A DNA stretch of 64,000 nucleotides from Pipra filicauda (lineage: Eukaryota > Chordata > Aves > Passeriformes > Pipridae): the NCBI RefSeq assembly GCF_003945595.2, contig NW_024104661.1, positions 157,876 to 221,875 on the forward strand, read 5' to 3'. The notes beneath the pieces are model-generated. The model made no database searches. It was not told where the DNA came from and was given only the letters and a program-made list of their open reading frames with translations. This document shows, piece after piece, positions 26,086 to 39,300 of the stretch. The position numbers and the translations under genes are program-made. The stretch's first letter is position 1, and each line of letters opens with the position of its first letter.

Positions 26086-27590
26086 TGATAATCACTGTGT
26101 AGTCATATTTAAATCCTGGTCACAGGTCAAAATTCGACATAAATTTGAAAACAGCAATCTCATTTGACATATTTCTAGGAAATTACAAACCACCTTGGGC
26201 ATCTACCTGTAAACAGGCAGAATTCCAGTATCACATCCTGAGCACGTGAAGGAAGACAGCGCCTTCATTCCCCTGCACAGGCATTGCATCCTAACAGCAG
26301 GAAATTAATTGCAATGTACAGCTCTGCGTCGTTTTGTACTGAATGGGTTACATTAATGTAATATTGTATTCTCAATGCAAGAGTGTTTTTCATTTAGAAT
26401 GAGTTGAAATCAATTGTCTTACATTAAAAGAGTTAAGAAGAGGTTTGGTTTTTTTTAAAAGACCACCTCTAAAAATGTCTTGATAACATTACTTGCAGGT
26501 TTATAATTTATTTTTTTTTATATTATTTATTTAGACTATTATTTACAGGATTCTTTATGTACTGTGGTGCTATATATGTGTGTGTGTAGATGTATATACA
26601 TATATATATGTCCATGTATTTCTTGGACCTAATATTGCAGCCTTCATTATGTTAAGAGTTTAATGCCAGTTAAGAATCAATGCAATAATCCAGCATCCTT
26701 AGAAATACACTGAGCGACATCTTTATCCATCAGCCCTTACAATGAAAACATAAAATCTTATTTTGCCTGCAACAGACTCACAAGCTGGGAGTAGTGTCTG
26801 CATTCAGGGTGCCTTACACTCACTTGTTACAAGGCAGTGTCACTGTCAGTATGAAATTTTAGGGTGATTATTAAATCAGTGAAAACACGGAAAATACTAA
26901 GGCAATAGGTTTTGCTACCAAAACCTCTTATTTTCACAGTGAAATGAGATTCCACTCTAACTCATGAGGCATAATTTCAAAAAGATCATCAGAATACCTG
27001 AAATTATGTTAGGAAGTGATTGGACTTTTACAAAATATTGTTTAAATGTAATTTTTCATCCTGTGCTGCCTGCTTTGTGCTTCATTCATTGTTTCTGGTT
27101 TTACATCTTTTACATAACCATTGCAATCACAGAACACACTTCCCATCCCTCTGATGTAAATGAGGTTTTAGTTGACATCGTACATAATGAATGCTTGCAC
27201 GTGAACCTTTAAAGTAAAATTTTGCTTAATCCTGATCCTTCCCTGTGCTTTGGGGAGCACAGAGGTTTCTTGCACAGTCTGTCAAACCACAGCCAGATTA
27301 AAGGCTGCCAAGAGGAAGCTTTGATTCAGGTAATGAATCCAGGGAATTAAGGATCTTCCCCTAACTTTACAGGTGACTGGTTTTGAAGTCTAGGCATTGT
27401 GATTGCAACTTATAAAACCAAAGGCAATAAATGAGAAAAACAACTCTGAAAGGAGTTTCAGATTCCATATTGATCACTAGGCTCCTTCAGTAGGAAATTG
27501 CAATTCAGTACTTTCACGTGGTTTAAAATATAGTCTCAAAAATATTGACGACCTCGAGGTCATTGTACATATACCCAACCAGGTTAAATG
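26086..27590. other. Intergenic DNA between MGAT4D and CLGN
   Basis: AT-rich with a short TG/TA simple repeat at 26571-26610. I see no exon or known element. Confidence 0.5.
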
Positions 27591-27605
27591 CCTGTGTGGG
27601 AAGAA

Positions 27606-27727
27606 AGCTTATTCAATATTAATATTGATATTTAATACTATTTGAATAATTATGTATTAATATATACTGTTAATATAATATTACTGTTGAATAACATCAA
27701 TATTGAACAAGCTTATTCAATGTTAAT
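27606..27727. repeat. AT-rich direct and inverted repeat pair
   Basis: A 19-bp direct repeat (aagcttattcaatattaat and the one-mismatch copy aagcttattcaatgttaat) lies at 27606-27624 and 27709-27727. Between them, ttcaatattaatattgat and atcaatattgaa can pair as inverted repeats. Confidence 0.7.
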
Positions 27728-28059
27728 AATGGTTTATTTAACCCATGATTTTCACTGGAGCACACAATTTCTCTGCATGGCGTGCCTCGGTTCTTGTCTT
27801 AAATCTTTTGAAGTACTTTTGAAAGGGAGAACACTGACATACGTCTTGTATAGAAAAGGCAGCTGAGAACTGCGCTTCGGTTATTTCTTTAAAATGTGTT
27901 TATTTCGCTCGGCTCAGCGACCCCGTATGTTGGGGTCATCAAACACGTATAATTGGACTGCCAAAGTGAGCCTCCGAATGTAATGAAGGGTTTTATTAAT
28001 TTGAGGTTAGTGGTGGCGGAGAAGCCCTTTTTCTGGGCTGACCGCTGGCCAGGGGCGTG

Positions 28060-28860
28060 CGGAGCAGGACGATGTGTGACCCCCCTGTCCGCGGCCATGA
28101 CGGTACAGCCGCTCTCACGGGCGCCCATGGCCGAGGGGAGGGGGCGGCCCCGGGCAGCGGCCGATTGGCTGATTCACCGCGGGAGGGGCGGGCCGCCAGT
28201 CGCGCACCGAGCCGCCATTGGCTCTCGCCTCACGGCGGGCGCCGCCGATTGGCGCGGCTCCCTGCCCGTCTCCCGCGCCCCCACGCGCGCTCGGCTCGGC
28301 CGTGCCGCGATTGGCCGGGACGCGGCGGCGCGGCGCGAGCGGCGGCACCTGCTCCCGCTCGCGTTCCCGCAGCCCCGGGAGCGGCGGGGGCGCCGCGCGC
28401 GTGCGCGGCCGGGGATGCGCCGGGAACATCGGCCCGGCCCCGCTCCCGTTCCCCGCTCCTCATCCTCATCCCGCCGCCGGTGACCGCCCGCCGCGGATCG
28501 GAGGACGCCGGGAGCGCCGGTAACCGCCCGCCGCGGGGCTAGGAGCGCCGGCAGCGCCCGGGGAGGGAGAGTGGCGTCGCGGTGCTTGGTAACGAGGGCG
28601 GCGGCGGCGGGAGGTGCGTGTGGGCCCCGTGTGGCGAGGGGAGGGGGCGGCGGTGGTTCCCTGGCCCCACCCCGCTCCCCTCGGCCCTCACGGCCGGCGG
28701 CGGGTCCCGAGGGTGGGTTCGGGGAGCGCGGTGATCCCCCCGCGGGGGTGGGTTTGGGGCCTCGGGGGCCCCGCCGGGCACGGGGAGCAGGCCTGCGGCC
28801 CTCGCTCTCCCTGCCAGCTGTCCCGAAAAGCGGGTTCGTGCTGGGCGATGGCTGAACACC
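28060..28860 (+). promoter_or_regulatory. CLGN: CpG island, CLGN promoter and probable non-coding first exon
   Basis: CpG density jumps sharply over about 800 bp. Four inverted CCAAT boxes (ATTGG) lie at 28164, 28217, 28248 and 28310, and an NRF1-like gcgcgtgcgc at 28397-28406. A candidate 5' splice site GAG/gtgcgt lies at 28613/28614, which would end a 5' UTR exon joined to the exon at about 33372. Transcription start is inferred at about 28400-28500. Open frames here on both strands are a by-product of high GC. Confidence 0.75.
28479..28558 (+). repeat. 40-bp imperfect tandem duplication in CLGN 5' region
   Basis: GGTGACCGCCCGCCGCGG at 28479 recurs as GGTAACCGCCCGCCGCGG at 28519, followed in each unit by a related gagcgcc-type segment. 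The period is 40 bp. Confidence 0.8.
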
Positions 28861-29621
28861 GAGCGGCCGCTCGGTTGACCCGAACTTATTTTTCTAAAAT
28901 TTTTTAAATTTTTTTTTTTTTAAATTGGAAAGTAACGCCTTCCTGAAGGTTTCAGCAGCAAAACACCTCGAGCAGGCACCTCCAGGAGCACAGCATTGCA
29001 GCGGGAGTAGCTGCTGAGTTACACATTGGGCACCCAATCCAGTACGGTGTGTTTGGCGCTTCGGCAAACGAGGGAGTGAAGTACGGCTTTCACAGCAAAC
29101 AAAGGGAAAAATAAAAAGCTGTGTAAGAATTCTTGAGTGCTTTTCACGGAGCAGTTGCAGCTGGATGTTGTCTTCGGTCAGGTCGATGCCAGTGCGGCAG
29201 TTTGGGGGAGGTAATAAGGCAGCACGTGGTTATGGATGGAAGAAGAGGTGGGGGGAAAAAAACCCTCCGCTTTTGTAGCCCTGGATGGAATTGCTGTTTG
29301 GCCCTGGGGAAATCCCATGTGTTGATACTGCATGCAGGAGCTTCAAACCTTGGAGTGAGAGAGAGTGCTAATGGCTGGCTTATTCCCTTTCTGCTTGAGA
29401 ATGCAGAGCTCTGAGACTTGCGTGGAAAAGGCATGACCCTCTTCAAAGTCCAAAGAAAAGTTATTAATAATTATTAATAATCTAAAAGATCCTGATCTCT
29501 GTTTAGTTCTGCATAAAATGGAGCAATGGTGCCACTACCTTAATGGCATGTGTAGAATGTGCAGCAGGTCGCAGTGCAGAGGTCTGAAGGTTGATGTGCT
29601 TGCACCATCCAACTGTCTGTG

Positions 29622-29860
29622 GAAATCAAATCATTCAGGTGGGAAGGGACCCCAGGAGGTGTCTGCTGTGGCATGGGCAGCCCTGAGGCCAGTTCAGTTT
29701 GCTCTGAGCTTTGTGTGGTCTGTGTGGAAGACCCCAAAGACTGAGCCTGGGCAGCCTGTACTACTGCTTGCCTGCCCTCATGGGGGAAAAAATTCTAATA
29801 TCCAGTCAGAATATGTTTTCAGTTTATGTCTGTTGTCTTTCTTAAATATTAGTATGTGTC
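29622..29860 (-). mobile_element. CR1-like LINE fragment
   Basis: The + strand contains aatcattcaggtgggaaggg followed by cccatgagg-like CR1 sequence and gaaaaaattctaatatccag, the inverted end of a diverged CR1. It lies in CLGN intron 1. Confidence 0.7.
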
Positions 29861-30211
29861 TCAGAAACACCAGCTCGTTACTTGAGGTGCAATGTTCTGC
29901 TGATGTTGCAGCACTGTTGCTGATCACAAGAGCAGTAGTACTGCTGGCTCAGATGTCCCTTCTGATGTGTGGCAGTGCTGTTGTTACCCATGGTAAACAG
30001 TGACCAAGCTATGCAAAAATTTAAGTTTAAAATTACAGGTCTGGCAGAATTGTCAAGGTGTTTATCTAGAGAAAGATGAATATTAGCTGCCCATCCCAAA
30101 AGGAGAGATTGGGAATCCTGATTTGGAGGTGCAATTATTCCAGGATAGATTTCTGTGTCTCAGTTTCTATGAATGCAGATTTTCTATCCAGTTCTCTCAT
30201 GGGTCATACAG

Positions 30212-30350
30212 AACTGTTGGCTCAGCTGGTCAGAGCATGGTGCTAATAATGCCAAGGGTGTGGGTTTGATCCCTGTATGGGCCATTCATTTAAGAGTTGG
30301 ATTTGATGATCCTTGTGGGTCTCTTCCAACTCATTCTGTGATTCTGTAAA
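30212..30350 (+). mobile_element. tRNA-Ile-headed SINE with CR1-like tail (TguSINE1 type)
   Basis: The head has an A box (tggctcagctggtcagagc), an AAT anticodon inside gtgctaataatgcc, and a B box (gggtttgatccc), all as in tRNA-Ile. The tail (ttggatttgatgatccttgt ... attctgtgattctg) is a CR1 3' end. This is the make-up of the SINE known from zebra finch and other passerines. It sits in CLGN intron 1. Confidence 0.88.
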
Positions 30351-33300
30351 ATGCTGGCAAGATTTTTATGGTTTTTCAATTATCTATTTGCTGTAGCTGG
30401 CTGAAGGATGGTTTGGAAGTCACTGGTCGTTGGTGTTTTGGCAAAACTGCCAGTAAACATGTATGGGGTTTGTGTGAGAGCCATAATAATCTGGGACAAC
30501 TTGCTTTGTTCTGCTGAGGAAGTTTTAACAGTGAGCATCCTTCTGGCTTGGTTTTATTGTCACCTTGAAGAAAGAATAAGAAAAGTTTTTCATAGATCTT
30601 CATGTGTTAATTAAGAAAGTTCAGTAGGTTTTAAAGACCATTAAACGTGTAGTGTGAAATTCTATTTTGAGACCACAAATTCTTGATTTATTTTACATTC
30701 TAAGACTGTAATGCTGGCAGAGTTCACAAAAATAAAGGATGTGATGGGATTGTTTAAAACCATCTTTGCCTGGCAATTGAGTGGTGACTGCAGTTGGTCC
30801 TGATAATGCATTTTGGTGTTTTTGGGATTATTTTAGAAGTGTATCAAAAGGTCAAAGGTTAAAATGAGCCTTCTCTTCTTGAAGGAAGAAGTAAGAGATC
30901 TAATTGAAGACTGAATGAAATTAGGATAAAGTCCTAGGCTAGGACCAGGAATTAGTGATAAGACTCGGCGTGAACGAAGTGAAAGCATCAGGAGTTTTGG
31001 AAGGGAGCTGTGTAGAAAGGTGAGTATTAGTCTGATTTCTTGGATGCCCTTGTTATTCTATGGATGGAACAAAAGTGGATGGGACTAATTACAGTAAAAT
31101 TACAGCTATGTAAGTGAAAAACATTTTGGATTATGCACAATATACACCTGTAATGTATTGACAAAGAAAGGTGTATCTCTTCACCTGCTTTAGGAAGAGA
31201 GGAGGAGACCACCTGCATGACAAACTAGCTAAAGGTAGGCAAGCTTTATACTAAAAAAGCAAGTCTGATGCCTGGTTAATATATAACACTGTAGGTAGGA
31301 GCTAAGGAGTCCCAGAAGGTATTGATATGAAATTCTTTGGCTGTTTTTATCCTAATATAATCGTTAAGAAACACAACAATGAAGGTGGTACAACGAAGTG
31401 TGACACCCTCCGGGCAAAGGTGTTCAAAATATACCATAAAATTCAATGTTCACCAGGATAAACTGAATTACTTTCGGTCTTCAGGGCAAGATTATTTTAA
31501 GTGCTAGAATTGGCCCAGGAGGTCTATGAATTAACAATATCTGTAGTTTTTAACTAAAATTCTAAAAAATCAAATACAAAAACCACAGTAAAGTTTGCAG
31601 ATAACTGTTGAAATGTATCACTATGGTAATAACTGAGAAAAGAAGGAACCACAGACCTGCCATCCTCAAGCAAGGTTATAAAGTTGCCACAAGGAATGGC
31701 AGGGATTATGGATAATAGTGTGGGGCAAAAAAAGAATGGTAATGTGGTTAATGTAGTTTTGTGGAAAATAAGTGTTAGTCCCAAAAAGAAAGGCTTTTGA
31801 TTATTTCCCAATATTGACCTAGTACTAGTGTGTAAAATATTTCTGTATGATACTCCTGGATTTTGGCTCTAAATATAATCAGTGCAGTCAATATTAATTT
31901 AATAGATCTTATTTTTTTTCCTTATTCCTTTTTTCTTTTTGGATATTTGTAGCACAATCATGCTGGGATGTGAGTTTTTTTAGCCCTGATACTGTTTGAT
32001 CTCTCTATGTGTGGCTCAATAGAACTTGCAGGTGTTAAAAAATGAATGATGAATTGGTGCAATTCTAATGTTTGAATTGCTTAGCAGATCTGATAAACCC
32101 AGGAAGGAAGAAAGAGACTCACACTTCCAGTATAAGATAGTATCTAGAATTGCTGGTGTATTCAGAGTTGTAGTGGTAAACAATTTAATCTCTAAAGGAT
32201 GATGATTTAAGTGAGAGGGTGGCTGCTTTCTCAGGGGCAGAAAGCACCTCAGCAGCAAAGTATTTAGTATGACCAGTAGTGGCTAAAGGTAACGTACTGT
32301 TTGAAAATGTCGTACAATAGCAAGTTAAATATCAGTATTTGTCTTTATTTTTAAGCTTACTGTGAATAGAATTAATAAGAACCAAAGGATAAACACCTTT
32401 CCAGAGGTATCTAGAATCTGTCTTAGTTCTGTTTCCATATTCAGACAAAAACAATTTTGGAAAGAGGTGTTTTTTGCAAGACCTTTGAGGAAACTTGCAT
32501 AGGTATGTCCTTGACAATGCACTGCTCCAAACCACTGGATACTCCAACATAAATGTGAATTCGTATGTCTTACAGATGTGAAGCAAAAAATACAGGGCAA
32601 CAACGTGTTCTTTTTCGCAGCAGATCACATGGAAAGGCTGGGGCAGTTGTCTGCTGTTGACATTCATACTTACACAGATTAAAGGTTTTCAGGTTTCCCT
32701 GAAATTAGAAATGTATTTGTATTTAAGCTTGAACTTCTGCTTTAACTAACTTAAACTTTAAAATCCTTGGAAAATTTTGAAACAGAAAATATTTTCTGAA
32801 ACAATCTTCTGAAACAATACTTTCTTTGGACACTTAACAGCTGGAGTTGATATAAGCTCTGCGCTCATCTAAACATAGTCATTGGAAAAAGAGGCAAATA
32901 GAAATGTGTAATTCTGGCAGTAGATAATAATACATCCTAAACCTAATGATTTTATTTGCCCTAATGAAAGGGATGTTACTTATTGCTACATTGTAGAGAC
33001 TGATTCAAATTGGTTACTTGTTCAGATTGTTAAAGAATGGGAAAATAAAAGCAATCTCACATAATTCTTAAAAAAACATATATACTGCAGTCAAATTCTT
33101 GCTAAATTTGGCAAGGTAAGGGAACAGGCTGCAAGCACTTCCATAGGGACAACAAGAAGTAAAAGAGAGTCTGAGTCAGGGCTTTGTAGTAAAAAAAAAA
33201 AATTCAAATTAAGAAATAGCACTTTGCTAAAATATTATAGTGACAATGCTTTCTGATAGTTGTTTCCTGTTGTTTTAATGTGGTTTTTTCTCTTGTAGAT

Positions 33301-33370
33301 AAAGTCTGGGGTAAAATTAAAATAGTATTGGTAATATCCTTGCAAAAACATTTAAAATTTAAAACTTTCA
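30351..33370 (+). other. CLGN intron 1, no other feature seen
   Basis: AT-rich, with no exon or repeat family recognised. An alternative 5' UTR exon here cannot be excluded by eye. Confidence 0.45.
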
Positions 33371-33371
33371 G

Positions 33372-36300
33372 TTCTTCAGATAACCAAGATGCGCTTCCAG
33401 TGGGACTGGCTGTGCTTGGGTGTCCTGCTAATTAGCTCAGTGACTGCAGAAATTGAAAATGAAGAAAATCTGGATGCAGATGTTGAAGTGGAGGATTTTG
33501 ACATGCAGTCCCAAGAAACTGAGGTTGACAGAGATAAACCTTCCATAGAGGTAAGATTACAGAAGTCTTCAGTGAAGTCTGGTTAAATACAAGATGCATA
33601 GTTATAACATAGTTATTAGAAATTGGTGGACAAATATATTTTAAAAAGACTAAATTAAAATGCAGTTGACAACTGAGTGGGTGTCAAACCCAGCAGTCTT
33701 TCAGTTGCTGTGTGTGACATGTAGGGCAAACTTAAAGAATGATTCTCTTATGCCAAAGTGTAAAATCTCCTACCTGTGGTGGATAGTCGAGAAAAAGGTT
33801 TTACTTCAATCTGGATACAGAACCTTTTGGTGCAAGTCCTAACATGCTTTTTCTAGAGAAGAAAGCAGAAAGCATCTGTCAGAAAGCATCTGAAATTTTG
33901 ACTTTTGACCAGTTTCTGGATTTCATCAGTCACAGCTGCTTTTTGTCACTGTCTTTATTCTCAGAAAATCTTCCTTTTGTTATGCTGTACTTCAAAATAG
34001 ATGCAAATAGCTGTAGGCAATATTAATAACTTATTTTTTCAACTCTGTTGTGTAGCCCAGTTGTAATGTGCTGAGTAGATAGGAAAACAGAAGAATGGAA
34101 AACATGTGTAGAAAGAAATAGGGAGGGAGCAGAGAATTGGTGCAAGTTCAGTAAATTTTCTGGGGTTTTGTTATACATAAGATGTAACAAAGGTTTAGTT
34201 ACGAGCTTTGAACAACTTATAAAATTCACAGTTGTGAAATTGTTCAGTGTTTAAGGGATGCACCCAAAGTATTGAAATAGGGGTGGGGAGGAAGGGGTTT
34301 TATGCTGCTAGGTATTTCTAATGAACAAAATCTGTTGTTCTGCCTGGGTGGATTACTTCTGGAGGTATGATAGTGTGTTTCAAATGAAAAATTGTAATTT
34401 ATGTTAGAACATGTATCTGTACTCGTCTCTTAGGTTGTGTACCAGACTCCAACGCCAACCGGGGAAGTGTATTTTACAGAAACCTTTGATGGAGGATTGT
34501 CTGGGTAAGCTTATGCCTTAAAAGGATAAACTTTTACTTTCATCAATTTAAATTACAGTGGCCAGACTTATTTTGTATTCAGTTTTTGACTGGTATCCTT
34601 ATAAAAATTAATTGTTACAGGGGTTAGAATTGGGTAGGCTGTTAATGCTTGCTCCAGATACATCAGAATGTTAAGATGGACCTTTACCATTTCAGATATG
34701 TTGCTATTTTTTTGTGTGTTTTAAGGAAGCTTTTAATAAACTCTGGGTTTGTGGACATTAAGAAAAATAATATGAAGATTTAGCCAGTTGAGTTTAACTA
34801 GCTGAAAGGTGAAGTGCATAGCACTTCAGTAGCATTACACTTCAGTGCATTACACTTCAGTAGCAAGCCCTTTCTTCCTTTTCACATGATCTTAGGTATG
34901 TGTAAAAAGGCAGCACCTTCACCATTATAGATAAAATCTCTATTGGAAAAGACTTTTAAAGCAGATTTTTATTAATTTATATATATATTTTATGTTATTG
35001 CTTCCCATACTCAAGAGGAGTTAAGTATTTATGAGACTACTGAAGTGTTCCTAGGTAGTCCTTACTGTAATTAAATTTTAGAACAATATTCAGGTTTATC
35101 TCAACAATTCAAGCCAGAAATTTTTGTCTTGTCTGTATTTTGGAAGTGTTTTTACAACAGGGTGGCAATGTTGGGTGTAATTGCTGCTGAGTGACTTGTG
35201 ATGTTCAATGAAATTCTGTTTTGTGACCTGCAGTCAGTTGCCACCAATGCACTGTCAATAAAAAAGAATGTAATTATTACTTTCTATTTCTGGAATAGAC
35301 TTACTACTTTTAGTTGGAAAACAATTTGGCATTCAGTCCTCTTTCTACCACAGATGTAAAGGGTGTAAAATCTCAAGGACAAGTCAAATGCTTACCATGT
35401 AAATTTGGTCTATATGATCCCTGAGTTCTCTTTTTTAAAATGAAAAAAGAATCAAGCCAGGTCAGCATGCTGTCACTGGCTCAAGATAAGTGATTGTGCA
35501 TCCAGGTAGAATCTGAATATGGTTGAAATCTCTTCAGTAAGAGCTGGTGTAATATTAGAGTACTTTCTTACTATGAGAACAGCTTTTAAAATATGAATGG
35601 AAGTCCCTGTTTCTAATGAAAAATCAAGTCTTATTATTGGCATTTTTCCCTCTACACTTTGATGCTGATGAGCACAAGAGCTATCTCTTGATTCGTGAAG
35701 AATCAATAAAAAAGGTGTTTTCATATGTTACTAAAATTGATGGAACAAAAACTAACTCCTGGGAAGAGCCAGATCGAGGCGAAAGGAGATGCAGTGTGGT
35801 ATCTTCATTTGGTAGAAACTTAAAGCTGCCAGTTTTTTGCTTCCTGTGGGAAAACTGAGATCCAACTATTGTTGGAGTGAGATTATACATCATGAGACAT
35901 GTCTGTTGAGGGTGCATGATTTGGACTGTAGACAAAATAACGTGGTAGCAGACACCAGTAACTTTTGTAGGATTGAATCTTACTCCCTTTTTCCAATTGT
36001 TTCTGAACTCTTCTCTTCTGTAGAGTTACAGGCCACTGAACATTAGTCTGTTATTACTCACATTATGTTCTTTCATATTTTCTTATTTTCTTACATATTT
36101 AGACGAAAGAGAGAAGAAAAATAAGTTAGCAAGCTCCAGTCTTCAGTTTATCGCTTGTCTTAGTGATGTGGTCACTTCTAAGTGTTAAGTGCAAAGGCAG
36201 TACCCAAGATGACAGGAAAAATTGTTAAATAGAAGAGGTAATAATGGTTAAAAAAATGAAACAAACCACTGAAAACTTTGATTAACAAATGCAAAGGCTT

Positions 36301-39300
36301 AGCTGGGATACTCGAATGATAGCATTCATCCTAATTTCTAGCTTTTTGAGATCTATTCAAAGATTAGCTTGTCTTCCTACTAAATCTAATATTCAGAGCT
36401 TTAGCTACAATGCTTGGGATTTTTTGGTCTAACTGTACATAATTTACATAAAAGTAACATATATGGAAGAAAGATTTATAAAAAAGTAAGCAGCATGTTG
36501 CCTTTCTCCCCTAAAATTGTGGAAAAGCCTGCACGTAAATTGACTGGGTAAATCACCAGAATAGAGTAGCTTTTTTGGGAATGGCTCTTGCAAATCTTTT
36601 GTGTGACTTGTAGAGATGTTTTATTTCCTCATTGGTCTCTGTCCTGGTACACCAAGGATCTAGTTTGCTATTTATACTGGGAAGTTTTTCCAGCACTTCT
36701 GTTAACAGTGAACAAATGTGACTGAAATTCCAGCAGAAAAGATAAAGTATTCATCCCTGAAATACTCCATGCAGACCACAGTTCAGAATGAATGAAAATA
36801 GCTCTTTACAGAATTAATGGTGAGAATGTGGTATTGTAGTTGATACAATGAAGAGTTCAGCAACACTGTTGGCCTAAGATATTCCTGTGCATGGCTCAGG
36901 GTAGAACCACTGTATGTCCACATGGGGGTGGACTGCCCTTTTCCTTTTTTTCCTCTCCAAATGAACACTTTGTGTGTAGACTGTACATGTCTTTTTGGTA
37001 ACCTCAGTTTGATAAGCTGATTGCCTTGCTCATACTATCAAGTTGATCAGGAGTGTGTTTACCCTGTTGGATCCTCTGTGTGCAGAACACTTGGAATCTG
37101 TTCAGTGTATAATTGATTTGTCATTTAGACACTTACCATTCCCTTTTGTCCTCTGCTATGCAGGTGTATTGTTGCTGTCAGATAAAGTAAAGGTTCCTTT
37201 GGATGATTTTTTTTCTTTCCTTGTCATAGTGGAGGTTTTATATACTTGAAACTTGCTGTTTTCCCTGTATTTTGTACATTGTATGCTGACATAATATTCT
37301 TACATTCTGCCAAACTCAGCTTGTATATAAAACTGAAGTCTATTCAGAATTAAATAATTCAGGAATTGAATTCCTTTAGAGTTTTAATTGTATATTCCTT
37401 TGCATTTTTAGGAAATATTTTGAAATGCCACATCAGACTAATCTACTTATGATTTTTCTTTTCATGTTCTTTGAAGTACACACAGTTCCATGATGCTGAC
37501 TGTCAAAATCATTATCACAGGTTCACACCCTAGAAGCAAAAGCTGTTTTTCCCGTGCTTGTTAAATAATAGAGCTTTGCATAGATTGTTCAATGACCAGT
37601 ACACTTTTTGTTTTAGGTGGGTGTTGTCTAAAACTAAGAAAGAAGACATAGATGATAACATTGCTAAATATGATGGTGAGCACTTTTAATGTTTACCTCC
37701 ATTGTATGGTTTGTGATGTTTTGTTGCTCTTTGAGAAATAACTACCCTTTACACAGAACTTATCTTTGAAAACCTAGACGAGACAGGTCAAAAATATTAG
37801 TTTGTATAATGACTGTTACCCTGAAACTGAGATGCCAAATGTTGCTCATCCTCACACTTAGCGTGAGGATAACTTTTTTGGTCATCCCAGCAATCTATTG
37901 CAATGGATGACACCAGAATACACTCTGGCATCTGAATATTCAGTATCGATTGTTTATGAATATTGCTTCTTGAGAACTGTCTCCTTTGAAATTGTGTCAG
38001 AGAGATTTACCACTTCAATGTCAGCTGTTAAACAGGTTTCTAAAGCAGCACGTTCCATCTTGCTCTGTCTCTCCAACTGATTCCTGGGTGGGTCTCTTGG
38101 TATAGCCTTTGAAACAAGAAAGTTAAATGGAATGATGTTTTTCTTTAAAATACTTCTTCAGATTGCCTGTGCTTGAATATAGAGCTGTCCAGTGGTTCTT
38201 GTACAGTTTAGCCTTACAGTAGGCTAAGATAAATTTGGAAAGCAATCATGAAGAGGTTGTTTTGCTGGTTTAATTATTGGAGTTTGCACTTGACTTGTCA
38301 CTTCCTAGTCTATAACTGGCTGCTTAAATGTAATTCTAGGCTGTTTGACAGATGTGTGATCTGTGGCCATAATTTTGGAGTCCAAATTTATTTAATTCAA
38401 GACGGAGTGGAGAGAACGGAAAAGGTTTCTGCTACAAAAGAAAAATATTTCCTGCTGTTTTTATGTCAAATGAAATCAGTTAATGTTAATAGAAAGTGGT
38501 AAGCAAACATAACTTGCAGGACTTTGGTGAGCAGAACAGATGTTTTTATGTTTAGCAGTTACCAGAAATAACTGGTAAAATTAAGAATTTCCAGAGGAGA
38601 TATCCATACAGATAAGATGCTTATAAGAACTGATGTCTCCCTGTTTACTCAGCCTCATATTAGATAGAAATTGTCTTTAATGTCAGAAAGTTGTTTTTGG
38701 TTGAAGTCACTCAGAAAATTCAACATTTAATAAAGTCAGTGGTAAAAACACATTTTGGAACTATTTTCCCATCATTTGTTTTTTCAGGCTTGTTGTTTTT
38801 GCCCAGTGTTATTGCTTGGCCTTAGTTTCCATGAAGGAACACTATTGAAGAGGAGGGAATTTTCCTCTCTCCTGTTTAGCAGACTAGAAGAAACTAAGAA
38901 TTTTTTTTTGATGTACATACCTGCCCTTCCTTAACAACTCTACACATATTGCACTTCAGTTGAATAAAAGTAAATAGCTGTTTCATTGGCATTTCATAAT
39001 TTTATGAATCTTCTCTAAAATACATGCTGAAGAACTCATGACCTTTTTTTTTCCTTTTGACATTGACACAGGCATTTTTCAGATTACAGTGAATTGTAAA
39101 AGTAGTTTTTTTGTGCTGTGTTCATTCCTGGAAAAAGCCCCAATGAATCTTGTGCTGGTAATCTGTGAGAAAATATAACTGCCCTTTTAGATATCTTGTT
39201 CTTTGAATATTGGCCAGATGTGTATTCAACTGTATCTCTCCCAAACTTGGAGAATATATAAGTATATAATCTATTTTTAAAGCTGCAGGCGTATTTGTTT

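Noticed and set aside
28060..28860. Many overlapping open frames of 80-176 codons on both strands
   Set aside because: They are Arg/Pro/Ala/Gly-rich and arise because stops are rare in a CpG island. None has a recognisable domain.
30212..30290. A tRNA-Ile gene
   Set aside because: The tRNA-like part has mismatches in the stems and runs directly into a CR1-like tail, so it is a SINE head.
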